A stretch of DNA of 51,327 nt from Nostocales cyanobacterium Centralia_MAG_434 (GCA_021324415.1 JAJPJF010000073.1:1-51327); one strand, 5' to 3'; shown: positions 9,419 through 17,501, counted from the first letter of the stretch. Made by a program: numbers and translations. The notes: generated by a model not told the origin, from the sequence alone.

Positions 9419-9555
9419 GAGGGACAAGGGGGATAAGGAGGACAAGGGGACAAGGAGGACAAGGGGGACAAGGGGGACAAGGAGGACAAGGGGGACAAGG
9501 GGGACAAGGGGGACAAGGGGACAAGGAGGACAAGGGGACAAGGGGACAAGGGGGA
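9419..9555. repeat. G-rich 7-9-mer tandem repeat (GGGGACAA type)
   Basis: About sixteen tandem units of GGGGACAA, GGGGGACAA and GGAGGACAA. The same units recur at 32055-32090 and 51187-51262. The G runs on the plus strand could form G-quadruplexes. Pro/Cys-rich frames on the minus strand across this tract are composition artefacts. Confidence 0.85.
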
Positions 9556-9679
9556 GGATTTGTATTCGGAATTTTGGGAAATGGTATAGGATAAAATGAA
9601 TTAGGAGAATTTTTGATATTGAACAGTGTTTTTACTGGTGACTGATTACTATTAACTGCTTACTGATTTGCGAGGAGTT

Positions 9680-10309
9680 ATGCTGCTAACTGAATATCGC
9701 GCTGATCGGGTAGTTCTCTATAATATCAGTTGGCAACAATTTGAGAATTTGTTAGTAGACTTAGGGGAAAGACGTGCTGCTAGGGTAGCTTATGATGATG
9801 GCACGTTAGAGATTATGACACCATTCCCAGAACACGAATATTACAAAGAAATAATTGGTGACATCATCAAAGATACGGCTGAAGTTTTAGAACTAGATTT
9901 TGAGTGTTACGGTTCAACAACCTGGAAACGAGAACTGAAAAAGGCTGGTATCGAATCTGATAATTGTTTTTATTTCCAAAATGAAGCCTTAATTCGGGGC
10001 AAACTAAAGTTTGATTTAAATCAAGATCCACCACCTGATTTAGCTTTAGAAATCGATGTTACAAGTAAATCCTTAGATTGCTTTCCAATTTATGCACGAT
10101 TAGGTGTACCTGAAATTTGGTCGTATGACTCTGGAGAAATCAAAATTTACCAGTTGCAAGGCGAAGAATATTTCCCAAGAGAAACAAGTTTAGTGTTTCC
10201 TCATCTGAAAATTCAAGAAATTCCGTCACTAATTGCAAGATACCGCATGGCAGGAAGACGGGTTCTCCGACAAGCTATCAGGGAATGGGTGAGAGGACAG
10301 TTGGGTTAG
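9680..10309 (+). CDS. Uma2-family (DUF820) putative restriction endonuclease
   Basis: About 209 residues of the PD-(D/E)XK family that is very abundant in cyanobacteria. The core PPPDLALEIDVTSKS, with Asp and Glu as likely metal ligands, is near residue 118. It is followed by the family signature YARLGVPEIWSYD. I chose ATG 9680; an in-frame TTG at 9668 is possible, because the GAGGAG at 9672-9677 is very close to the ATG. It is the only gene between the type I operon and array 1 and faces away from the operon. The biological role of the family is not settled. Confidence 0.85.
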   Translation: MLLTEYRADRVVLYNISWQQFENLLVDLGERRAARVAYDDGTLEIMTPFPEHEYYKEIIGDIIKDTAEVLELDFECYGSTTWKRELKKAGIESDNCFYFQNEALIRGKLKFDLNQDPPPDLALEIDVTSKSLDCFPIYARLGVPEIWSYDSGEIKIYQLQGEEYFPRETSLVFPHLKIQEIPSLIARYRMAGRRVLRQAIREWVRGQLG

Positions 10310-10352
10310 ATCGCATCAATTGCAAGCCAATTCCATGCTGAGTTTGATATGC

Positions 10353-10611
10353 GTTTCAGTCCCCTTGCGGGGATTTGGTTAATAGCGACCTTATAGAAAA
10401 ATATTCTATAACAAACAAGATATAGTGTTTCAGTCCCCTTGCGGGGATTTGGTTAATAGCGACATCCAACTATGTTGGAGTACCTTCAATGGTGGTACTT
10501 GTTTCAGTCCCCTTGCGGGGATTTGGTTAATAGCGACTGGTGGCACCACTTCGGGTCTTACCTTGATATTGCACGTTTCAGTCCCCTTGCGGGGATTTGG
10601 TTAATAGCGAC
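10353..10611 (-). CRISPR. CRISPR array 1 (4 repeats, 3 spacers)
   Basis: Repeats of 37 bp at 10353, 10427, 10501 and 10575, with three spacers of exactly 37 bp. On the plus strand each begins GTTTCAGTCCCC and ends TTAATAGCGAC. The leader lies on the right, so transcription is leftward and the crRNA repeat ends GGGGACTGAAAC. The transcript has the hairpin CCCC-GCAA-GGGG. Confidence 0.98.
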
Positions 10612-10831
10612 TGCCCAGGCTGAAACTCTTACTGGACAGGCTTTCTGAAAAGGATTTTGCCAAACCTCGGAAAAAAGTCGATTTCAGCGTCTTGATTTCC
10701 GCTCATATTGGCTGTCCTTTCGGTTTTTCAAACGCTAGACCTATTGATTTGTCAAGGTTCTGGCGTTTTTCGTGAACCTCCTAGGAATTTTGCTCCCGCT
10801 TAGGTTTACGAAAAATTTCTTATTTGCTTAA
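10612..10831 (-). promoter_or_regulatory. CRISPR leader 1
   Basis: About 220 bp conserved beside all four arrays. Next to the first repeat lies CCCAG-N13-CTGG, a short inverted repeat around CTGAAAC. Farther out lies a long inverted repeat, TTTTTCGTGAACCT (10766-10779) with AGGTTTACGAAAAA (10802-10815). The leader ends at the stop codon of a cas2 remnant. It should hold the array promoter and the Cas1-Cas2 docking site. Confidence 0.85.
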
Positions 10832-10921
10832 TTATATGATGCTTGTTTTGTTTTGGCGAGGTTTCTTTGAACGCCGAATTGTAACGCGACCTTTAGCAGG
10901 TACTTCACCAAGGCTTCTTAG
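10832..10921 (-). pseudogene. cas2 3'-end remnant beside leader 1
   Basis: Read on the minus strand, the frame ends in KKPRQNKTSII then TAA (10832-10834). This matches the end of the intact Cas2 (KPRQNETIIV). About 25 codons can be followed before the stop of the neighbouring gene. The start and core of cas2 are missing. It shows that this leader once followed a cas2 gene directly. Confidence 0.7.
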
Positions 10922-11825
10922 GTAACCGTGGAGCGATCGCTATATTCTGTCCATTCACGGTTAATTGGGTTGCTTCTATCACTTTTCCATAGCTGTTGCG
11001 GCTACCAAAACCCTGAACTTCAACTTTGTCATTTCCCTGGATCAGGTTAACTAGTTGCTCACCAACATGAGGCGGAAACTTAACTTCTACTCCAGAAGAG
11101 AGGATAAGTCCATTAAGTTCTCCTCGATGCCCAACTAGCCAATGCTGAGTTGTGCCTTCGGCAGAGAGATTGGTGTAGCTAGTAGAGTTGGCAGGAGGCG
11201 AGGGAGGAGTTGTAGGAGGTTGGGCAGCAATTGTCTGCTGAGTCTGACGATTGGTAATTTGGATTGCCCGAATTTCCTGTCCAAACCGCGTGGGTGTACC
11301 CGGCTTGCCAGTGATGCTAACCTCCGCATTTGGAGCAATCAAGTTAGTCAGTTGGTCGCTTAGATGAGGCGGAAACTTGACCTGAAGCCCATTGTTGAGC
11401 AGTAACCCATCGACTCTGCCTTCCGGATTCAGTAAGTATTTTTGTACTGTGCCAGTGTAGGTGACAGCCTCGCCATCAGGTGCAGCTGGTTGAGCGATCG
11501 CTACAGGCAATGCCCGTTCTCCAATCGCCGACTGCTGGTTGAGCATAAAGTAAGTCCAAACACCAGCTAAGGCGATCGCAACTCCGGCGACTCCACTGCT
11601 GAGGATCAAGCGAAGATTGCGACGGCGGTTCTGGTCTTGAGTCTGTTTAATCTGCATAAGTTTTATTGCCTGCTGAAGATTCTCTGGGGAAATGCCTGCT
11701 TCTGTAGCAGCTTGAACCAGTTCTGAAAGTGCATAGTCATGAGATTTCTGTCCTTGGAGTTGTGCTGCTAGGCTCAATAATTCTGCAGCAGTTTGGGAAG
11801 TCATGTGATCTTGGGAGTGATTCAT
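10905..11825 (-). CDS. membrane-anchored protein with two OB-like repeats, putative sigma-54 target
   Basis: A 306-residue protein I do not recognise as a named family. Residues 10-65 look helical, 71-95 form one membrane segment, and a Pro/Ser-rich linker separates two copies of a roughly 75-residue module. The copies share VDGLLLNNGLQVKFPPHLSDQL and LNGLILSSGVEVKFPPHVGEQL, and both have OB-fold-like strands. The C-terminal part is probably on the periplasmic side. It is divergent from the sigma-54 operon, and a consensus -24/-12 promoter about 86 bp upstream points at it, so it is the best candidate target of that system. The 3' end overlaps the cas2 remnant. Confidence 0.7.
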   Translation of the reverse strand: MNHSQDHMTSQTAAELLSLAAQLQGQKSHDYALSELVQAATEAGISPENLQQAIKLMQIKQTQDQNRRRNLRLILSSGVAGVAIALAGVWTYFMLNQQSAIGERALPVAIAQPAAPDGEAVTYTGTVQKYLLNPEGRVDGLLLNNGLQVKFPPHLSDQLTNLIAPNAEVSITGKPGTPTRFGQEIRAIQITNRQTQQTIAAQPPTTPPSPPANSTSYTNLSAEGTTQHWLVGHRGELNGLILSSGVEVKFPPHVGEQLVNLIQGNDKVEVQGFGSRNSYGKVIEATQLTVNGQNIAIAPRLPKKPW

Positions 11826-11910
11826 AGTTCAGTGGGTTGGTGGAAATTAAAGGTTATGTGTGGTCAGTGGGGAGGAGGGCGCAATGCCTTGTGCCCTTAC
11901 AAGACAAGAG

Positions 11911-11926
11911 AGCAAAAATCGTGCCA
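11911..11926 (-). promoter_or_regulatory. sigma-54 (-24/-12) promoter facing left
   Basis: On the minus strand it reads TGGCACGATTTTTGCT, a full match to the consensus TGGCACG-N4-TTGCW including the fixed GG-to-GC spacing. The predicted transcription start is near 11900, about 75 bp before the ATG at 11825. Confidence 0.82.
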
Positions 11927-11974
11927 AAGGTACAAGTCAGGCAAGATGAAATCGGTCAAGATAAAGACGGGTTT

Positions 11975-11990
11975 TGGCATAGTGTTTGCA
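11975..11990 (+). promoter_or_regulatory. sigma-54 (-24/-12) promoter of the kinase-activator-rpoN operon
   Basis: TGGCATAGTGTTTGCA on the plus strand matches the sigma-54 consensus except for two positions outside the invariant GG and GC, with correct spacing. The predicted start is near 12001, 25 bp before the kinase ATG. It implies that the operon encoding sigma-54 is itself sigma-54 dependent. The inverted repeat CTTGT-N6-ACAAG at 11888-11903 might be an activator site, but that is speculative. Confidence 0.82.
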
Positions 11991-12025
11991 CGTTTATCCT
12001 TAGATCCTGATTAAATCAAAGTGTT

Positions 12026-13528
12026 ATGTTTCTGCGACGCTGGACACTGAGGCAGCAACTCACAATCTTGACAGTTTTGTTTCTTAGCTTCAGTGGATTG
12101 GCATTGTGGCTAGTTATACAACTGTTTGAGAGTCTAGAAGGGACAGTCATTGCCCGTAATCAGCGTGAGCTTGCTAGCGCCAATACAAGGCTGATTAAGC
12201 TATTTTGGGAATCGCGGCTGAATCATACACAAATGTCAGATCAGCGTTTAAATAAGTCTTTACGGGATTTATCAACAGACGCTTTGGCCAATTTTCCTCG
12301 TGTAGAAGGAGGATTTTATCTTCTCCAGCACGATCAATTAATGGGGTATGCTTTTCCTACCCACGGTGGGCCAGTGCCAAAAACAGACATCCCGCCTGTT
12401 GAACGAAACTCGATTGTGCAATTGACGCGCCAAGCAACCAGTCAAGGATTACCCCAAGAACTCGTATTGCAACCAAAGCTAGATATTTTAATACTGCGGG
12501 CAGATCCACTACCTTTATGGGGATCTGTGTGGACGATGAAACGGATACCACGTCCTGAAGATGAGCAGCCTAAAATTCTCAGTGGGTTGATAGTGCTGGG
12601 AATTTTGATTGTCGGTGTGTGGACGTTTGCGATCGCGGTGCAACTTCATCAGGGTATGGGGCGGCTGCAACATAGTCTGAAAGCAATGGAGGCAAATCCG
12701 CAAGAGCAGATTCCACCCCTACCTGCAGAGATGGGCTTGCTGGGAGCTGCAATCAACACAATGCAGTCTCGCCGTCAAGATTTGGAGCAACGTCTGCGGC
12801 GAGTTGAACGCCTAGCTTCTTTAGGACAGCTTGTCGCAGGCGTTGCTCATGAAGTCCGCAATCCCTTAGCCAGTATGCGGCTGAACTTGCAATATACAGA
12901 ACGTCAACTACAGAAGCAGGAGATTAACCATCTGCCTATTGCTAGTCTACTTGAACAGGTAGAGCGTCTGGAGTCTCTAGTTCAACGACTTTTGTACTTT
13001 GACCACAACCTGCAAGAAACTCCCACAGTAACTTCGCTAGAGACGATCACTCAAGAATCGATCGCACTGCTGCGCTTGCAGGCTGATGAATGTGGAGTTG
13101 AGCTTATCTATCAGCCGCCGCCCCAACCTTTACCGCAAATCCCTCTGCGTCAGCGCGAACTAGGACAGGTCTTGGTCAATTTAATTTTGAATGCCATTCA
13201 AGCAAGTCCCAAAGGTGAACAGGTGATAGTCGGAGTTGGACAAGGTGATTCTTTTACACAGACGTTACAACGCGAACGCTATTTAGTTGCCTGGGTTGAG
13301 GATCGAGGAAAGGGACTATCTGCTACAGAAAAAGAGCAAATTTTCGTTCCTTTCTATTCCACTAAGCCTGAAGGAACAGGACTAGGACTGGCAATTAGTC
13401 ATGAAATTGTTACACGTAATGCCGGTTATATCAATGTGGAATCTCAACCTGGATGTACTCGTTTCAGCATTTTTCTACCTGTTTGTCATGAGGATATAAC
13501 GTGCAATGGCGAAGATTCTGATAGTTGA
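12026..13528 (+). CDS. NtrB/AtoS-type membrane sensor histidine kinase
   Basis: A 500-residue kinase. Membrane segments at 12-34 and 184-206 enclose an extracytoplasmic sensor region of about 150 residues. A linker and a coiled stretch follow, then the H box VAHEVRNPL with His275. Next come the N box LVNLILNAIQASP (about 385), G1 box EDRGKGL, F box FVPFYSTK and G2 box GTGLGLAI. The signal is unknown. Its 3' end overlaps the response regulator by 23 bp, so the two are very probably cognate. The promoter upstream is of the sigma-54 type. Confidence 0.92.
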   Translation: MFLRRWTLRQQLTILTVLFLSFSGLALWLVIQLFESLEGTVIARNQRELASANTRLIKLFWESRLNHTQMSDQRLNKSLRDLSTDALANFPRVEGGFYLLQHDQLMGYAFPTHGGPVPKTDIPPVERNSIVQLTRQATSQGLPQELVLQPKLDILILRADPLPLWGSVWTMKRIPRPEDEQPKILSGLIVLGILIVGVWTFAIAVQLHQGMGRLQHSLKAMEANPQEQIPPLPAEMGLLGAAINTMQSRRQDLEQRLRRVERLASLGQLVAGVAHEVRNPLASMRLNLQYTERQLQKQEINHLPIASLLEQVERLESLVQRLLYFDHNLQETPTVTSLETITQESIALLRLQADECGVELIYQPPPQPLPQIPLRQRELGQVLVNLILNAIQASPKGEQVIVGVGQGDSFTQTLQRERYLVAWVEDRGKGLSATEKEQIFVPFYSTKPEGTGLGLAISHEIVTRNAGYINVESQPGCTRFSIFLPVCHEDITCNGEDSDS

Positions 13529-14681
13529 CGACGAAAAAGCTTTGCGGCAGGCGATCGCTCAAATTCTGCGAAGTGAGGGTTATGAGGTTCTGGAAGCAGC
13601 AGACGGAGAACAGGGATTAAAGTTATTGCAAGATGCAGCATCTGGTCCCGATTTGGTGTTTTTGGATCTGAAAATGCCCAAAACACAGGGAATGAACGTG
13701 CTGAAGCAGCTAGACCAAAAGCTATTTGAGTTGCCAGTGATTGTGATGACAGCATACGGAACCAGCCGCACGGCAATTGAGGCGATGCAGTTGGGTGCTT
13801 ATGATTACCTGACCAAACCTTTTCATTTAGATGAATTGGTCAACTTGACAGCAAAGGCATTAGCCCATCATCAAGAGCCAATGTATCAGGTGGGTGAATC
13901 GACATTGCAGGCGGGACAAGAGGAATTATTGGGGCGATCGCCAGGAATGCAATCTGTCTTCAAGCTGATTGGTCGCGTTGCTCCCACAGATACAACAGTG
14001 ATGATTACTGGAGAATCTGGTACTGGAAAAGAACTGGTTGCTGCCACACTTCATGCTGCCAGTCCCCGGAGCAAAGCGCCTTTAGTGAAAGTGAACTGCG
14101 CTGCACTACCAGAACATTTGTTAGAGGCTGAATTGTTTGGACACGAGAAGGGGGCATTTACTGGGGCAAACCACCTCCGCATCGGAAGGTTTGAGCAGGC
14201 AAATAGCGGCACAATTTTTTTGGACGAGGTGGGAGAATTGACGCCTGCCATTCAAGGTAAGCTACTGCGGGTGTTGCAAGATCATTCCTTTGAAAGATTG
14301 GGTAGCAACCAGACACGTACAGTCGATGTCAGGATTATTGCCGCCACAAATCGCCATCTAGAGCGGATGGTTCAGCAAAACCAATTTCGAGAAGACCTAT
14401 TTTATCGGCTTAACGTTGTGCAGATTAACTTACCACCTTTGCGCGATCGGCCTGAAGATTTAGAACAACTTACACAACACTTTCTCAACACTATTGCTGT
14501 GCGACAGGGATTAAAACGATTGGCACTGGCTGAGTCTGCAATGGAGAGATTGAGGAATTATACTTTTCCTGGGAATGTGCGGGAATTGCAAAACATCTTG
14601 GAACGAGCAGCGATTCTCTCTGGAGGACGCACGATTTTACCTGAATATCTCGTGTTTAGCCAAAAGGAGGAGACCTCATGA
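13506..14681 (+). CDS. NtrC-family sigma-54 activator lacking the DNA-binding domain
   Basis: Receiver domain 1-120 with phospho-acceptor Asp54 (VFLDLKMP), then a complete AAA+ domain. Walker A GESGTGKE is at 169-176, the sigma-54 contact loop GAFTGA at 216-221 and Walker B GTIFLDE at 235-241. The arginine-finger region follows, along with FPGNVRELQN near 354. The protein stops at 391, just after the AAA+ lid, so the usual Fis-type helix-turn-helix is absent. Known activators of that build (FlgR, chlamydial CtcC) act without enhancer binding. It overlaps rpoN by 4 bp. Confidence 0.94.
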   Translation: MAKILIVDDEKALRQAIAQILRSEGYEVLEAADGEQGLKLLQDAASGPDLVFLDLKMPKTQGMNVLKQLDQKLFELPVIVMTAYGTSRTAIEAMQLGAYDYLTKPFHLDELVNLTAKALAHHQEPMYQVGESTLQAGQEELLGRSPGMQSVFKLIGRVAPTDTTVMITGESGTGKELVAATLHAASPRSKAPLVKVNCAALPEHLLEAELFGHEKGAFTGANHLRIGRFEQANSGTIFLDEVGELTPAIQGKLLRVLQDHSFERLGSNQTRTVDVRIIAATNRHLERMVQQNQFREDLFYRLNVVQINLPPLRDRPEDLEQLTQHFLNTIAVRQGLKRLALAESAMERLRNYTFPGNVRELQNILERAAILSGGRTILPEYLVFSQKEETS

Positions 14682-16033
14682 ATTTGCCTACGCTGACTTC
14701 AAATTCCTCCTTAGAAACGCATCTAGAAACGCAAACAATTCTCTACCCAACATTGCGCCAGTTGGTGCAACTGCTCCCTTGGAATCATCTACGAGTTCGG
14801 GAGTATTTACAAGAACAAGTCAAGCACAATCCCTTCTTGCGGAAAAACTCTACAAATCACGAAGCATTGCTAGAAGATGTTTTACCAAATTGGTACAGTC
14901 CAGTTGCTAGAGAACTGAGTTTACAAGAACATTTGCGAGGACAAATCTCCGCCCTTGACCTAGCATCCAGACGGCGAGAAGCGTTGATTTATCTGACTCA
15001 ATGGCTTTCACCCTCTGGTTACTTAGAAGAATCACCCCAAGTCTGGGCAGCAGGAAGCCCTTGGAGTGCTAAGGAGTTAGAAGCAGTTGTGCCTTTGTTA
15101 CAAAACCTTGATCCTCCCGGTGTGGGAGCGAGATCACTACAAGAGTGTTTGCTGTTGCAACTCCGAGACCAGCCTGATAGTCTTGCTGTGCTTCTAGTGC
15201 AAGATGACTTAGAGAATGTAGCAGAGTGTATTGGTCACTCAACTGAGGCAAAGCACAATCAAAAATTATTGCTGGAGAAACTGCAACAAAGACTTTCAGA
15301 ACCGTCTCTAAGTTTGCAGGCGTTAACAGCAGCAATTGTAGAAATTCAGATGCTCGAACCTCGACCAGGAAGAAACTTTAGCTATTGTCCAGCCGCAATT
15401 GTCACTCCTGATCTACGAGCTGAACCTCATGGAAATGAGTGGCAAGTTTCTTTGGTTTGTCAGGTAAACCAAGAGTTTTCCCTGGATGAAGAAGCGCTTG
15501 CCACTCTAGGTCAATCCCACTGCAAAACCCAGGAAACCCAACGCTTAGAAAGCTTACTGCAAGAGGCACGCAACTTGCTAGCAGCACTGAACCAGTGGCA
15601 GGAAAATTTACTCAAAGTTGGACAATTTTTGGTGGAACGCCAGCAAGCTTTTCTCACCAGTAAGGATAGCCTAGATTTAGTGCCCACACCACAACAGCTA
15701 GTTGCTCAGTTGGTTGGGCTTTCAGATGCTACCATCAGCCGGATTGTGCGAGAGCGCTACTTGCTCATTGGCGGACAGCAAAGCCAAGTATTGCCGTTGC
15801 GATCGCTTTGTCCTCCCGTTGGTGTGGGTGGACGGACACCCACACAGATTCAACAGTTCATTATCCAAATTATTCAAGAAGAACCGCCAGCAAAACCCTA
15901 CAGCGACGAGCAACTTGCTCAACTACTGAAGTTACGATTTGGAGTGGCGATCGCCCGCCGGACTGTCGTCAAGTACCGTAAACAAGCAGGAATCGATTCT
16001 TCTCATGCACGCAAACTCAGTGCTAAGAGCTAA
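14678..16033 (+). CDS. rpoN: RNA polymerase sigma-54 factor
   Basis: A complete 451-residue sigma-54. Region I is shortened but present (residues 20-54, ending HNPFL). The core-binding region shows LQNLDPPGVGARSLQECLLLQL (141-162) and LEPRPGRNF (226-234). The HTH that reads the -12 element is at 336-360 (VAQLVGLSDATISRIVRERY), and the RpoN box ARRTVVKYRK at 426-435 reads the -24 element. All functional parts are intact. Start at ATG 14678, in a 4-bp overlap with the activator gene. Cyanobacteria are usually stated to lack this factor, so horizontal transfer is plausible, although HIP1 sites inside the gene suggest long residence. Confidence 0.96.
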   Translation: MNLPTLTSNSSLETHLETQTILYPTLRQLVQLLPWNHLRVREYLQEQVKHNPFLRKNSTNHEALLEDVLPNWYSPVARELSLQEHLRGQISALDLASRRREALIYLTQWLSPSGYLEESPQVWAAGSPWSAKELEAVVPLLQNLDPPGVGARSLQECLLLQLRDQPDSLAVLLVQDDLENVAECIGHSTEAKHNQKLLLEKLQQRLSEPSLSLQALTAAIVEIQMLEPRPGRNFSYCPAAIVTPDLRAEPHGNEWQVSLVCQVNQEFSLDEEALATLGQSHCKTQETQRLESLLQEARNLLAALNQWQENLLKVGQFLVERQQAFLTSKDSLDLVPTPQQLVAQLVGLSDATISRIVRERYLLIGGQQSQVLPLRSLCPPVGVGGRTPTQIQQFIIQIIQEEPPAKPYSDEQLAQLLKLRFGVAIARRTVVKYRKQAGIDSSHARKLSAKS

Positions 16034-16320
16034 TAACACACTCGTTTTGTCGTATAGTATCCTGGATGATATTGTCTTCTGCCCACAATCCCAAATCTGC
16101 GAGAATAGTAACCTTTGTGATATACCCGCTTGATAGCACAATGTCGGGCAGCAATTAGCATAGACTGGGGTGTAGGCAACAGTTCCGAGTGTTCTACCAC
16201 TAGTCCTGGTGAGATTTGGGGAGTTTTTGCCCCAGAAGTAGCCATAACAGGATTTGCCATCCCCAAAATAACAACTGCTGTCGCACTAGCAATTTTATTA
16301 AACAATGATGTTTTCTTCAT
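16030..16320 (-). CDS. small secreted Tyr/Arg-rich protein, unknown function
   Basis: 96 residues from ATG 16320, which is preceded by a good ribosome-binding site (GAGGAG, 5 bases spacing). The longer in-frame start at 16398 has no such support. A typical signal peptide (MKKTSLFNK, hydrophobic core, cleavage after NPVMA) leads to a mature chain of about 70 residues. That chain has two cysteines and a repeated HKGYY/HPGYY pattern near the C terminus. It converges on rpoN with a 4-bp overlap of stops. I found no -24/-12 promoter upstream. Confidence 0.7.
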   Translation of the reverse strand: MKKTSLFNKIASATAVVILGMANPVMATSGAKTPQISPGLVVEHSELLPTPQSMLIAARHCAIKRVYHKGYYSRRFGIVGRRQYHPGYYTTKRVCY

Positions 16321-16531
16321 TTTCACTCCTCTAGCAAAAAATTGAGCAATACTTGGTAAAGTCTCTACTCTTAAAGATTTAATAGCGTTTTTCCGCATAA
16401 TTGCTCATCTCCCACTGGTAAAAACTTTTTAAAAATAAGACTATCCTTTTGGGGTAGTTTTTTGGTTTGTCTGATTTGGCACAATATGGAGTTAAATAAG
16501 CAACGAAGCTCTAGAAGACGCAGAAATTATT

Positions 16532-17239
16532 TTTTCGGTCCCCTCGCGGGGATTTGGTTAATAGCAAGGGGGAGGTGTCAATGCCTATCTACTATCTGCT
16601 CCAGTTTCAGTCCCCTCGCGGGGATTTGGTTAATAGCAAGACAGGCTAACCCTGGGTATGTCCCTGTTCAACCAGTCGTTTCAGTCCCCTCGCGGGGATT
16701 TGGTTAATAGCAAGTTGTTTTGGGCGTAATAAATTCTAATCTTGCAGCTTCGTTTCAGTCCCCTCGCGGGGATTTGGTTAATAGCAAGTTTACGCGATAC
16801 GAATCAATTGATAGAGCGATCGCTTGCAGCTTCGTTTCAGTCCCCTCGCGGGGATTTGGTTAATAGCAAGACATCCTGTTACCAGATGGCACAGTTAAGA
16901 ACATGGAGTTTCAGTCCCCTCGCGGGGATTTGGTTAATAGCAAGTTAATGAGTACCGTATTAGCACAGGAGAATTAAAAGTTTCAGTCCCCTCGCGGGGA
17001 TTTGGTTAATAGCAAGTTTATCGCCTATTGCAATCGTGTTATTGCATTCACAAGTTTCAGTCCCCTCGCGGGGATTTGGTTAATAGCAAGTAGCTAGAGA
17101 CATTCTTGTTCAAGTCCCGTATAACCTGTTTCAGTCCCCTCGCGGGGATTTGGTTAATAGCAAGTTTTCTAATTCAAATTGTTCTTTTTTAGTACCTTTA
17201 AAGTTTCAGTCCCCTCGCGGGGATTTGGTTAATAGCAAG
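16532..17239 (-). CRISPR. CRISPR array 2 (10 repeats, 9 spacers)
   Basis: Repeats of 37 bp start at 16532 (degenerate in its first bases), 16604, 16678, 16752, 16834, 16908, 16980, 17054, 17128 and 17203. Each ends TTAATAGCAAG on the plus strand. The degenerate copy at the left and the leader at the right show leftward transcription. Spacers are 35-38 bp except one of 45 bp (16789-16833), which contains a HIP1 site. The hairpin loop on the transcript is GCGA. Confidence 0.98.
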
Positions 17240-17459
17240 TCTCCAGGCTGAAACTCTTACTGGGCATGCTTTATGAAAAGGATTTTGCCAAACCTCGGAA
17301 AAAAGTCGATTTCAGCGTCTTGATTTCCGGTCATATTGGCTGTCCTTTCGGTGTTTCAAACGCTAGACCTATTGATTTGTCAAGGTTCTGGAGTTTTTCG
17401 TGAACACCTCAGGGATTTCACTCCCGCTTGGGTTTACGAAAAATTTTGTATCTGCCCTA
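17240..17459 (-). promoter_or_regulatory. CRISPR leader 2
   Basis: Very similar to leader 1 over its whole length. The long inverted repeat is TTTTTCGTGAAC (17394-17405) with GGTTTACGAAAAA (17431-17443). It ends at a TAA on the minus strand that closes a cas2-like tail. Confidence 0.85.
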
Positions 17460-17501
17460 TTATATGATGCTTGTTTGGTTTTGGCGAGACTTCTGTAAAC
17501 T
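17460..17501 (-). pseudogene. cas2 3'-end remnant beside leader 2
   Basis: The minus-strand frame ends KSRQNQTSII then TAA (17460-17462), like the remnant at leader 1 and the intact Cas2 C terminus. Upstream similarity is quickly lost. The following 120 bp up to xisH hold nothing I can identify. Confidence 0.6.

Noticed and set aside
9321-9549. Pro/Cys-rich minus-strand frames over the G-rich tract
   Set aside because: They are translations of the tandem repeat itself, with no family match and no ribosome-binding site.
11793-12014. A 73-codon plus-strand frame across the divergent promoter region
   Set aside because: It overlaps both sigma-54 promoters, starts inside the neighbouring gene and has no recognisable protein features.
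16474-16489. TGGCACAATATGGAGT as a further sigma-54 promoter
   Set aside because: The -24 half fits but there is no GC at the -12 position and no gene directly downstream.
16462-16948. Plus-strand frames across array 2 with repeated FSPLAGIWLIA
   Set aside because: The repeated peptide is the CRISPR repeat read in frame; the array is transcribed from the other strand.
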